NCBI RefSeq assembly: GCF_003935425.1
Contig: NZ_RHQN01000001.1
Location: 62,001 to 126,000, forward strand
DNA: 64,000 bases
Direction of reading: 5' to 3'
Source: Pseudomonas sp. v388
Lineage (GTDB): Bacteria > Pseudomonadota > Gammaproteobacteria > Pseudomonadales > Pseudomonadaceae
Positions 45,098 through 53,426 of this stretch are shown here, piece by piece. Numbering within the stretch: the stretch's first letter is position 1; each line of letters begins with the position of its first letter. The translations under genes were made by a program, and so were the position numbers. The notes below the pieces were generated by a model. That model saw nothing but the letters and a program-made list of their open reading frames with translations. It did no database searches and was not told the origin of the DNA.

Positions 45098-45904
45098 ATG
45101 ACGACTATGCCAAGCACCCCGTTTTCGCGCCTTGCCGCTCCCCTGATCATCGGCGCAGCCCTGTTCGCCGGCAGCGTCCAGGCGGCACCTACTGCCACAC
45201 CCGGTACGCTGAAGGTCGGCATGGAGATTTCCTATCCGCCGTTCGAGTCTTACGACGGCGACAAGGTGGTGGGCTTCGACCCGGAAGTCTCGACTGCGCT
45301 GGCCAAACAGCTGGGCGACTTGAAGGTGGAGTTCGTCGACACCCGTTTCCCGAACCTGATCCTGGGCCTTAATGCCAACCGCTTCGACACCATCATTTCC
45401 GGCATGTACATCACCGAAGAACGCACCAGGCAGGCCGAGGCGATTCCGTATGCGCAAGTGGGCGCGTCGATCATGGTGCGCAGTGACAGCGCCGCCAAAC
45501 CGCAGCAGCCCGAGGATCTGTGCGGCCTGAAAGTCGGTCTGCAGCAGGGCACCAACTGGATCAACCAGCTCAAGGCCGTGTCGGCCGATTACTGCGCCAG
45601 ACAGAACAAAGGCGAGATCGCCATCAGCGAATTCCCGACCACCGCCGAAGCCTCCCAGGCGCTGATGTCGGGCAATATCCAGGCGCATCTGGAAATTTCC
45701 GCCGCCGCGAAAATGATCGTCGACAAGGCTCGTGGCCGGATCGTGATCAGTTCTGAAAAATCCCTCTATCCGCAGACGCTCGGTATCTATGTGAAGCGCG
45801 GCAACGCCGAACTGCTCGAAAAGCTGCGCAGTGTGGTCGAGACCTACAAAAAGAGCAGCGAGTACCGCGAGGTGCTGAAGAAGTACAACCTGGAACCGGC
45901 ATAA
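45098..45904 (+). CDS. Amino-acid-type ABC transporter substrate-binding protein
   Basis: 268 residues; ATG at 45098 or 45107 (three residues later). A signal peptide ends near SVQA-AP (about residue 30). The mature part is a family 3 binding protein: GTLKVGMEISYPPFESYDGDKVVGFDPE, FDTIISGMYITEERTRQAEAIPYA and VGLQQGTNWINQLK. It captures a cationic or polar amino-acid-like solute in the periplasm for the fused importer encoded next. The cargo is probably the guanidino or arginine-like substrate of this cluster. Confidence 0.88.
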   Translation: MTTMPSTPFSRLAAPLIIGAALFAGSVQAAPTATPGTLKVGMEISYPPFESYDGDKVVGFDPEVSTALAKQLGDLKVEFVDTRFPNLILGLNANRFDTIISGMYITEERTRQAEAIPYAQVGASIMVRSDSAAKPQQPEDLCGLKVGLQQGTNWINQLKAVSADYCARQNKGEIAISEFPTTAEASQALMSGNIQAHLEISAAAKMIVDKARGRIVISSEKSLYPQTLGIYVKRGNAELLEKLRSVVETYKKSSEYREVLKKYNLEPA

Positions 45905-46005
45905 CCCCCAAGGCTTGGGGGCCTGTATCTGACGCATGACGGCGCTGTGTCGACGACGCAGCGCCCTGCAGGCCTTCGCCACCCATCTGCTGCACCGAGG
46001 TCATC

Positions 46006-47523
46006 ATGGCATTCGAATGGGCCTATTTTTTCTCGCTGTTTTCCGTCCAGGCATTCTGGCAAGCCTGTCTGACCGTGGTTCAGCTCAGCACGCTGTCCTG
46101 GACTCTGGGGCTGGCGCTAGGTTTTCTGCTGGCCAGTGCCAAACTGTCGACCCATGCCTGGCTGCGTGTACCGGCGAGCCTGTACATCTGGCTGTTTCGC
46201 AGCATCCCGTTGCTGGTGCTGCTGGTGTTTGTCTACAACCTGCCGCAGCTGTTTCCGGCCACCGGCAGCGTGCTTTCACAGCCGTTCTATTCCGGCCTGA
46301 TCGCGCTGGTGCTGACTGAAACCGCGTACATGGCCGAGATCCACCGCGGCGGCCTGCTGTCGGTGCTCAAAGGGCAGCGCGAGGCGGCCAAGGCGCTGGG
46401 CATTCGCGGGCTGGGCGCGCAACGGCTGGTGATCATTCCGCAGGCGATCCGCATTTCACTGCCGACTTTGACCAACGAGTACGTGACCATCGTCAAACTC
46501 ACCTCACTGGTGTCGGTCATCTCCCTCAGTGAGTTGCTGCTGGTCGGCCAGCGCATGTACGCGCAAAACTTCCTGGTATTGGAAACCCTGGCGGCGGTGG
46601 CCGTGTATTACGTGCTGATCGTCACCCTGTTCGGCTGGCTGTTGCAGTGGGCCGAGCGTCATCTGGACCTGTCGCGCAAAACCGCGCAGACCCTCGATGC
46701 CTCGCAGGCCGAAGCCCTGCGCCTGCCGGCGGTTGCAGGCAAGCCGCGTGGCGAGTCGCCGGCCGGGCAACCTGACGCGTTGAGGCTGCGCGATATTCAC
46801 AAGTGCTACGGCAACCATGAAGTGCTCAAGGGCATCGAACTGAGCGTCAAGCCCGGCGAGGTCATTACCATCATCGGCCCGTCCGGTTCGGGCAAGACCT
46901 CGCTGATCCGCACCATCAACAGCCTGGAAAGCATCGATCGCGGCGAGATCGTGCTGTTCGGCAAGGACTACATCAAGGCCGGCAAGCGCACCGATTCGGC
47001 GGTGATCCGCCAGGGCATCGGGCGCATCGGCATGGTGTTCCAGAACTTCAACCTGTTCCCGCATCGCACCATTCTCGATAACGTCATCCTCGCGCCGCGT
47101 TACCACGGCCTGGCCGGCACCGATGAACTGCGCCGCCGGGGCCATGCCTTGCTGGATCGCGTAGGGCTGCTGGCCCATGCCGACAAGTACCCGCATCAGT
47201 TGTCCGGTGGTCAGCAACAGCGCGTGGCGATTGCCCGCGCCCTGGCCATGGAACCGGACATCATGCTGTTCGACGAACCGACCTCGGCGCTCGACCCGGA
47301 GCTGGTGGGGGAAGTGCTTAACGTCATCCGCGACCTGGCCGCCGAAGGCATGACCATGCTGATCGTCACCCACGAGATGGATTTCGCGTTGTCGATCTCC
47401 GACCGCATTGTGTTCATGGAAAACGGCCACGTGGTGACCGACGCGTCGCCCGCCGCGATTCGCTTCGACGGGGATCCGCGGGTCCGGCGCTTTATCGGTC
47501 TGGAAGAGGAGCGCGCAGCATGA
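46006..47523 (+). CDS. Fused amino-acid ABC importer: permease plus ATPase
   Basis: 505 residues. Residues 1-220 are a polar-amino-acid permease with the EAA loop (LKGQREAAKALGIRGLGAQRLVIIPQAIR), and 258-505 a GlnQ/HisP-type ATPase with Walker A GPSGSGKT (291-298), signature LSGGQQQR (399-406) and IMLFDEPTSALDP. These are normally separate genes. One fused chain would dimerise to make the full importer. It overlaps the TPP-enzyme gene by 4 bp. Confidence 0.9.
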   Translation: MAFEWAYFFSLFSVQAFWQACLTVVQLSTLSWTLGLALGFLLASAKLSTHAWLRVPASLYIWLFRSIPLLVLLVFVYNLPQLFPATGSVLSQPFYSGLIALVLTETAYMAEIHRGGLLSVLKGQREAAKALGIRGLGAQRLVIIPQAIRISLPTLTNEYVTIVKLTSLVSVISLSELLLVGQRMYAQNFLVLETLAAVAVYYVLIVTLFGWLLQWAERHLDLSRKTAQTLDASQAEALRLPAVAGKPRGESPAGQPDALRLRDIHKCYGNHEVLKGIELSVKPGEVITIIGPSGSGKTSLIRTINSLESIDRGEIVLFGKDYIKAGKRTDSAVIRQGIGRIGMVFQNFNLFPHRTILDNVILAPRYHGLAGTDELRRRGHALLDRVGLLAHADKYPHQLSGGQQQRVAIARALAMEPDIMLFDEPTSALDPELVGEVLNVIRDLAAEGMTMLIVTHEMDFALSISDRIVFMENGHVVTDASPAAIRFDGDPRVRRFIGLEEERAA

Positions 47524-49121
47524 CCACCTGTGGAGAATTTCTCGTCAAGCAACTGCAGGCCTGGGGCATCGATACCGTGTTCGGCATTCCCGGCGTGCAC
47601 ACCGTGGAGCTGTATCGCGGCCTGCCGGGCAGCGGCATCCGCCATATCACGCCGCGCCACGAACAGGGTGCCGGCTTCATGGCCGACGGCTATGCGCGGG
47701 TCAGCGGTCGGCCGGGGGTGTGTTTCATCATTACCGGCCCCGGCATGACCAATATCCTCACAGCGATGGGTCAGGCCTATGCCGACTCGATTCCGATGCT
47801 GGTGATTTCCAGCGTCAACGAACGCACCCGCCTGGGCCTGGGCAACGGCTATTTGCATGAATTGCCTGACCAGCGGGCGATGGTCGCCGGGGTCAGCGCT
47901 TTCAGCCATACGCTGATGAGCGTCGATGAACTGCCCACTGTCCTGGCGCGCGCCTTTGCGGTGTTCGACAGCCAGCGTCCGCGCCCGGTGCACATCGAGC
48001 TGCCGCTGGACATCATCACCGCCAGCGCCGCGCACTTGGCGCTGCTGCCGCGCAGTGTCATCGCCCGGCCGGGACCGGACCCTGTGGCGATTACCGAAGC
48101 CGCCGCGCTTTTGCGCGGGGCGCAACGTCCCTTGTTGCTGCTGGGCGGCGGCTGCGTAGCGGCCATGGCCGAGGTGCGCGAGCTGGCGAGCCGGCTGGAC
48201 GCACCCACCGCCTTGACCATCAACGCCAAGGGCCTGTTGCCCGCTGACCACCCGCTGTTGCTGGGCAGCAACCAGTCCCTGATGCCGGTGCGGCAACTGG
48301 CGCTGGACGCCGATGTGGTGCTGGCCATCGGTACCGAACTGGGCGAGACCGATTACGACGTAGTATTCGACGGCAACTTCAAGATCGGCGGCGATTTGAT
48401 TCGCATCGATATCGACGCCGAACAGCTGACCCGCAACCAGGCGCCGCGCCTGGCGATTCTCAGCGATGCTGCGCAGGCGATACGCGCCCTGCTTGCCGAA
48501 CTGCCGCCGCGCGACGCGCATATCGAAAGCCGTGGTGCGCAGCGGGCTGCGGCGGTGCGCAGGCAACTGGCCGAGGATTTCAGCGGCTGGGCGCATTACC
48601 GCCAGTTGTTCGACTGCGTGCTTGAGGTCTTGCCCGAGGCGCGCTTCGTCGGCGATTCGACGCAGACCGTGTACAGCGGCAATCACCTGGTCGAGTTGAA
48701 CGGCCCGCGCCGCTGGTTCAACGCTTCCACCGGCTACGGCACACTGGGCTACGGCTTGCCTGCGGCGCTGGGTGCGAAACTGGCCGAGCCTTCGCGCCCG
48801 GTGATCAGCCTGATGGGCGATGGCGGTATTCAGTTCACCTTGCCGGAGCTGGCCAGCGCGGTAGAAGCGCAGCTCGGGATCATCGTGCTGCTGTGGAATA
48901 ACCAGGGTTATGGCGAGATCAAGCGCTACATGGAACGCCGGGATATCACGCCGCTGGGCGTGGATATCTACACCCCGGATTTTCTGGCGATAGCGCGCGG
49001 GTTCGGTTGTGTCGCCGAACGCGCCCGGGATCATGCGCACCTGCAAGCGCTGCTGCGCGAAGCGCCGCATGACCGGCCGCTGATTATCGAAATCAACCAG
49101 GCGCCCCCGTTTGCACCCTGA
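47520..49121 (+). CDS. Thiamine-diphosphate 2-oxoacid decarboxylase, AruI-like (5-guanidino-2-oxopentanoate decarboxylase)
   Basis: 533 residues with three domains of the acetolactate synthase/benzoylformate decarboxylase family. Glu48 (PRHEQGAGFMADGYAR) activates the cofactor and GDGG (433-436) with NN (460-461) binds diphosphate and metal. AruI of the arginine transaminase pathway, in the same family, converts 2-ketoarginine to 4-guanidinobutyraldehyde. With an aldehyde dehydrogenase next and guanidinobutyrase at the start of the run, that reaction is the best fit; an acetolactate synthase proper is unlikely because no small subunit is present. Confidence 0.8.
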   Translation: MTTCGEFLVKQLQAWGIDTVFGIPGVHTVELYRGLPGSGIRHITPRHEQGAGFMADGYARVSGRPGVCFIITGPGMTNILTAMGQAYADSIPMLVISSVNERTRLGLGNGYLHELPDQRAMVAGVSAFSHTLMSVDELPTVLARAFAVFDSQRPRPVHIELPLDIITASAAHLALLPRSVIARPGPDPVAITEAAALLRGAQRPLLLLGGGCVAAMAEVRELASRLDAPTALTINAKGLLPADHPLLLGSNQSLMPVRQLALDADVVLAIGTELGETDYDVVFDGNFKIGGDLIRIDIDAEQLTRNQAPRLAILSDAAQAIRALLAELPPRDAHIESRGAQRAAAVRRQLAEDFSGWAHYRQLFDCVLEVLPEARFVGDSTQTVYSGNHLVELNGPRRWFNASTGYGTLGYGLPAALGAKLAEPSRPVISLMGDGGIQFTLPELASAVEAQLGIIVLLWNNQGYGEIKRYMERRDITPLGVDIYTPDFLAIARGFGCVAERARDHAHLQALLREAPHDRPLIIEINQAPPFAP

Positions 49122-49140
49122 TTCATGATGGAGCCACACA

Positions 49141-50568
49141 ATGAATACCCCGCATTACATCAACGGCGTCTGGCTGGCAGGCGAGGGCAGTGATGTCCTG
49201 ACCGTGTGCGACCCCGCTCTGGGCGAACCCTTTGCCGAGCTGATCGCGGCCAGCAGTGCCCAGGTCGACCAGGCGGTCAGCGCCGCCCGCGCCGCGCTGC
49301 CGGCCTGGAAAGCCACGCCGGTCGCTGAACGCGCCGCGCTCTTGCGCGGTTTTGCCGAACAACTCGGCCGGCGCCGCGAAGAACTGCTCGCCTTGCAGAT
49401 GCGCAATAACGGCAAGCCCCGGCATGAAGCCGAGGTGGATCTGGACGACGCCATAGCGACCTTCAGCTATTACGCCCGACTGGTCGAAACCCAGTCCACA
49501 CACCGCGACGTCGAATTGGCGGCGTCCGGCTTCACCTCCCGCACGCGCCTGGAACCGGTGGGCGTGGTCGGGCTGATCGTGCCGTGGAATTTCCCGCTGG
49601 TCACCAGCGCCTGGAAACTCGCTCCAGCGCTGGCGGCCGGCTGCACGGTGGTACTCAAACCTTCGCAAATCACGCCGCTGATCGAGCAGGCTTACGGGCA
49701 GATCGCTGACAGCCTGCGCTTACCCGCAGGCGTGCTGAATATCGTCAACGGCAAGGCGGACACCGGTGCCGCGCTGAGCAACCATCCAGGTCTGGACAAG
49801 CTGTCGTTCACCGGCAGCAACGGTGTGGGCGGCCAGGTGATGCGCAGTGCCGCGGCGTATTGCCGTCCGGTGACCCTGGAACTGGGCGGCAAGTCGGCGT
49901 TTATCGTATTTGACGATTGCGATCCGGATCAGGCGGTGGAATGGATCGTCGCCGGTATCTGCTGGAACGCCGGACAGATGTGCTCGGCCACCTCGCGGTT
50001 GCTGATTCAGGACGGGATTGCCGAAGAGTTGCTCCCGCGTCTGCAGGAGGCATTCGCGGCGTTGCGGGTCGGTAATCCGCTGACCGAAGACGTCGACATG
50101 GGGCCGCTGACCAGCGAAGCCCAGTGGCACAAGGTGCGTGAGTATTTTGCGATAGCGCAGGCCGAAGGCTTGCAGTGCCTGACCGGCGGCGCGGCACTGG
50201 CGCGCGATGGCTGGTTCGTCAGCCCGACGCTGTACCGCGACGTGCCGACCGGCAGCCGGTTGTGGACCGAAGAAATCTTCGGCCCGGTGCTCTGCACCCG
50301 ACGCTTCAGCACCGAACAGGAGGCTGTCGATCTGGCCAACGACAGCCGCTTCGGGCTGGTTGCCACCGTGGCCAGCCGCGATATAGCCCGCGCCGAGCGC
50401 GTAGCCGATGCGCTGGAAGTCGGCCATGTATGGATCAACTCGATCCAGGCGGTGTTCGTGGAAACCTCCTGGGGTGGAACCAAGGCAAGCGGCATCGGGC
50501 GCGAGTTGGGCCCCTGGGGGCTGGCGGCGTACCAGACGGTGAAACATGTGACGCGGTGCCTGGGATGA
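49141..50568 (+). CDS. NAD(P)-dependent aldehyde dehydrogenase, aminoaldehyde type
   Basis: 475 residues. E247 (TLELGGKS) and nucleophile C281 (NAGQMCSATSR) are in place, with the cofactor segment PWNFPL. The CSATSR form resembles betaine/aminoaldehyde dehydrogenases that accept 4-aminobutyraldehyde and 4-guanidinobutyraldehyde. It starts 19 bases after the decarboxylase, so it most likely oxidises that enzyme's product to 4-guanidinobutyrate for GbuA. Last gene of the run. Confidence 0.88.
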   Translation: MNTPHYINGVWLAGEGSDVLTVCDPALGEPFAELIAASSAQVDQAVSAARAALPAWKATPVAERAALLRGFAEQLGRRREELLALQMRNNGKPRHEAEVDLDDAIATFSYYARLVETQSTHRDVELAASGFTSRTRLEPVGVVGLIVPWNFPLVTSAWKLAPALAAGCTVVLKPSQITPLIEQAYGQIADSLRLPAGVLNIVNGKADTGAALSNHPGLDKLSFTGSNGVGGQVMRSAAAYCRPVTLELGGKSAFIVFDDCDPDQAVEWIVAGICWNAGQMCSATSRLLIQDGIAEELLPRLQEAFAALRVGNPLTEDVDMGPLTSEAQWHKVREYFAIAQAEGLQCLTGGAALARDGWFVSPTLYRDVPTGSRLWTEEIFGPVLCTRRFSTEQEAVDLANDSRFGLVATVASRDIARAERVADALEVGHVWINSIQAVFVETSWGGTKASGIGRELGPWGLAAYQTVKHVTRCLG

Positions 50569-50659
50569 CAACCAGGTCCTGGGTCGCGAGGCGGGTCGGC
50601 TTTCCAGGCCATTGACGGCCTGGATGATCCGGGGCGGCGTCGGAGGCATATTTATTGCT

Positions 50660-50692
50660 TTGCTAACAATCAATTTATAGATAGCTAGCAAA
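50660..50692. promoter_or_regulatory. Paired TTGCTAGCAA-type dyads before the gamma-glutamyltransferase gene
   Basis: TTGCTAACAA (50660-50669) and TAGCTAGCAA (50682-50691), 22 bases apart and ending 17 bases before the start at 50709. The same dyad occurs twice at 59218-59248, which suggests a common regulator, most likely the GntR protein at 52394. Confidence 0.6.
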
Positions 50693-50708
50693 GATAAGGC
50701 CCCGAACC

Positions 50709-52280
50709 ATGATCGCTACCTCCAATCGTGCTGTGATTTGTACGCCCCATGCCCAGGCCAGTGCCGCCGGGATGCGGGTTCTCGACGCGGGCGGCACGGC
50801 CATTGATGCGATGCTGGCGGCCAGTGCCATGCTGGCCGCCGTGTTCCCACACATGACCGGGCTGGGCGGCGATGCGCTATGGATGATCCACGACAGCAAG
50901 GTACGCACCATCGTGGGGATCGGCCAGGCCGGCCAGCGTCTGCCTGAGGGTGGAGCCATCAGCGTGCGCGGTCCGGCTTCGGTCGCCAGTACCGCGGGTG
51001 CCATGGCGAGCTGGCAGACTGCGGCCAATATCAGTCGCCACGAGTGGGGCTCAAGGCTGGGCTGGGCTGATCTGTTGGAAGATGCCGCCAGCGTGGCGGA
51101 TGCCGGGGTGCCGGTTTCACAGTCGCAGCTGTTCTGGCAGACCTTGCGTCAGCCACTTATCGAGCAGCTGCCGGACCTGCACCGGCTGTGCAAGACCGAC
51201 GGACGCTGGCTACGTGAGGGCGACATGCTGCGCCAGCCGCAACTGGCCAACACCCTGCGTCATCTGGCGAAACACGGGGTCGGGGACTTCTACACGGGCG
51301 AGCTGGCCCAGGCTTTCGGCGCCGCCTTCGATCAACTCGGTTGCGGCCTGACCACAGCCGACCTGGCTGCCACCCAGGCGCACGAAACTGCACCGATTTC
51401 GGTGCGTTACCGGCAGGGCCGGCTGTTCAATGTCGCGCCGCCGTGCCAGGGTCTGTATACGCTGCAGGCCATGGCCGCCTTGCAGCACAAGCCGCTGGCG
51501 CAGGTGGGTAACGGCAGTGCGCTTTACTATCACTACCTGGTGGAAGCCATCAAACAGGGCCTGCTGCGGCGCAATGCACAGTTGTGCGATCCTGCGAGCA
51601 ACCCCTGGGACTTTTCCGCCAGCCTCGAAGACGCGCAGATCCGCGCGTATTCCGATGCCATCGACGACCAGCGAGCGGCGCCGTGGAACGAGCCGGGACG
51701 TCCGGCCGATACGGTCTGGATGGCCGCAACCGATGCCCAGGGCCGCACCGCCTGCCTGATCCAGAGCCTGTTCCACGATTTTGGTTCGGGCTGCCTGCTC
51801 GGTGACACCGGCGTGCTGTGGCAGAACCGCGCGGCAGGTTTCAATGCCGACCGGAAGCACATCAACGGCTGGGCACCCGGCAAGCGCCCGGCGCATACGC
51901 TCAACCCGTCCTGTTACCTGGCTGACGACGGCCGGCGCTGGTTCTTCGGCACGCAAGGGGGCGATGGTCAGCCGCAGACCCAGATGGTTCTGGCGACCCA
52001 ATTGATCGACTATCAGCAGCCGATCGACCAGGCGCTGCTGACTCCGCGCTTTCTGTTGGGTCGCAGCTTCTTCGACAGCACGGACAACCTCAAACTGGAG
52101 GGCGACATGAACGCTGCCGCCATTGAAGGCTTGGCGACGCTGGGACATGAGGTGGAAATCATTGCGGCCCGCAGCCCGATGACCGGCCACGCCGGGATCA
52201 TCGCCATCGATGCCGAGGGCCGGCGCAGTGCCATGCATGACCCGCGAGGCGAGGGCACCGGACTTGGTCAGGCAGGCTGA
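50709..52280 (+). CDS. Gamma-glutamyltransferase-family N-terminal-nucleophile hydrolase, cytoplasmic
   Basis: 523 residues. The family order is clear: PHAQASAAGMRVLDAGGTAIDAMLAASAM, MTGLGGDALWMI, then the autocleavage site with probable nucleophile Thr335 in RPADTVWMAATD, and RPAHTLNPSCYLADDGRRWFFGTQGGDGQPQ. Classical GGT has a signal peptide; this one has none, so it should act in the cytoplasm on an imported compound. It may hydrolyse a gamma-glutamyl amide or a related acylamide. It opens a cluster shared with the divergent-end Liv importer through common operators. Confidence 0.85.
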   Translation: MIATSNRAVICTPHAQASAAGMRVLDAGGTAIDAMLAASAMLAAVFPHMTGLGGDALWMIHDSKVRTIVGIGQAGQRLPEGGAISVRGPASVASTAGAMASWQTAANISRHEWGSRLGWADLLEDAASVADAGVPVSQSQLFWQTLRQPLIEQLPDLHRLCKTDGRWLREGDMLRQPQLANTLRHLAKHGVGDFYTGELAQAFGAAFDQLGCGLTTADLAATQAHETAPISVRYRQGRLFNVAPPCQGLYTLQAMAALQHKPLAQVGNGSALYYHYLVEAIKQGLLRRNAQLCDPASNPWDFSASLEDAQIRAYSDAIDDQRAAPWNEPGRPADTVWMAATDAQGRTACLIQSLFHDFGSGCLLGDTGVLWQNRAAGFNADRKHINGWAPGKRPAHTLNPSCYLADDGRRWFFGTQGGDGQPQTQMVLATQLIDYQQPIDQALLTPRFLLGRSFFDSTDNLKLEGDMNAAAIEGLATLGHEVEIIAARSPMTGHAGIIAIDAEGRRSAMHDPRGEGTGLGQAG

Positions 52281-52393
52281 GGGCTGAACCGGTTATTTGC
52301 CGGGTGCGGGCCGCTGGCGGATAATGCCGCCGATTGTCCGTCACCCGCAGCCTTGCGGGCTGGCATGAGGCTTTCAGGACAACAGAGGAAAGG

Positions 52394-53086
52394 ATGGGGT
52401 TGAGCACTGTCACCGCCAAACAGCTTGAAGTGCAACGCATTGCCGATGCGCTGTTCAAGGCTATCGCCCAGCATCGCCTGCCGCCCGGTACGCGCCTGGT
52501 CGAGGCCCACATAGTCGAAACCCTGCAGGCCAACCGCAATCATGTGCAGGTAGCGCTGCAGCGGCTGGCGATGCAGAAAGTGGTGACCATCGAAGCCAAT
52601 CGCGGCGCCATGGTTGCCCAGCCCACCGCCAAGGAAGCGCGGGATATCTTCAGCGCGCGTCGCGCCATTGAACGGGCGATCGTCGAGGCCATCACCCCGG
52701 CCCTGATGCGCAAACACCGCCAGCGCATAGCCAGCCATATGAACAACGAGCGCAAGGCCACCAGCGACACAGACCGACGGGCCATCGTCCGGGAGCTGAG
52801 CCAGTTTCATCTGCTGTTGGGGGAAATCAGTGGCAACGCCGTGCTCAGCGATATCCTCTCCAACCTGATGGTGCGCAGTTCATTGATTGTGGCGCTGTAC
52901 CAGCGCAATGACGTGCCGTCCTGCGCGTCCGATGAACACCAGCAAATCGTCACCGCGCTCGAACAAGGCGATACCGACAAGGCCGTGGCAGTGATGCTGG
53001 AACATCTCGACGAACTGGAAGCGCAACTGGCCCTGGAAGAGAGAGCGCCAGAAGAATTCAACCTCAAGCAGGCGCTAAGCGATTAA
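52394..53086 (+). CDS. GntR-family (FCD) transcriptional regulator
   Basis: 230 residues from the ATG at 52394 with AGAGGAAAGG directly upstream. The winged helix (LPPGTRLVEAHIVETLQANRNHVQVALQRLAMQKVVTIEANRGAMV) and the FCD domain with ARRAIERAIVE, LSQFHLLLGEISGN and DEHQQIVTALEQGD are clear; the metal-type His residues of FCD are kept. It lies just after the GGT-like gene and is the best candidate for binding the TTGCTAGCAA dyads at 50660 and 59218. Confidence 0.9.
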   Translation: MGLSTVTAKQLEVQRIADALFKAIAQHRLPPGTRLVEAHIVETLQANRNHVQVALQRLAMQKVVTIEANRGAMVAQPTAKEARDIFSARRAIERAIVEAITPALMRKHRQRIASHMNNERKATSDTDRRAIVRELSQFHLLLGEISGNAVLSDILSNLMVRSSLIVALYQRNDVPSCASDEHQQIVTALEQGDTDKAVAVMLEHLDELEAQLALEERAPEEFNLKQALSD

Positions 53087-53110
53087 AGCTAGAAAGCCGC
53101 CAGCTGTAAG

Positions 53111-53335
53111 GGCCAGCTGGCTGGCGAAGGCGGTGTTTTCAGGCGACAGATCTGGTGCGGAGGTGCGATGTTGCTGCCGCTGCGCGCCAGATCGCGACCA
53201 AGGTCGCTCCCACATAATCGCGGCGTCCGTCGAGCTTTTGTGGGAGCCAGCTTGCTGGCGAAAGCGGGGGTGCTGGCAATACCCGACATCGTTGCCGCCG
53301 CTGCGCGCCGGATCGCGAGCAGGCTTGCTCCTACC
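53111..53335. repeat. Two tandem REP doublets (REPIN-like)
   Basis: The region 53087-53426 holds no gene. It contains Pseudomonas REP-type palindromes: GCTGGCTGGCGAAGGCGG near 53115, its partner GATCGCGACCAAGGTCGCTC near 53191, then GGGAGCCAGCTTGCTGGCGA near 53242 and GATCGCGAGCAGGCTTGCTC near 53311. A 28-bp stretch beginning GTTGCTGCCGCTGCGCGCC at 53170 recurs with few changes at 53291. The arrangement is two copies of a roughly 100-bp inverted REP pair. Confidence 0.75.
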
Positions 53336-53426
53336 GTAAGCAGGCACGCCGCAAATCCCTGGGCGATAGCGGTTGCCAGGCTTTGGCAACATGCCGGCGC
53401 GTACAGAACCGGGGTTTATTCGGCAA

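Noticed and set aside
47520-49121. Acetolactate synthase large subunit
   Set aside because: No small subunit, and the context is a guanidino-acid pathway.
47211-49139. 642-codon minus-strand frame opposite the TPP enzyme
   Set aside because: Shadow; the plus strand has the GDGG...NN cofactor motif and coupled starts.
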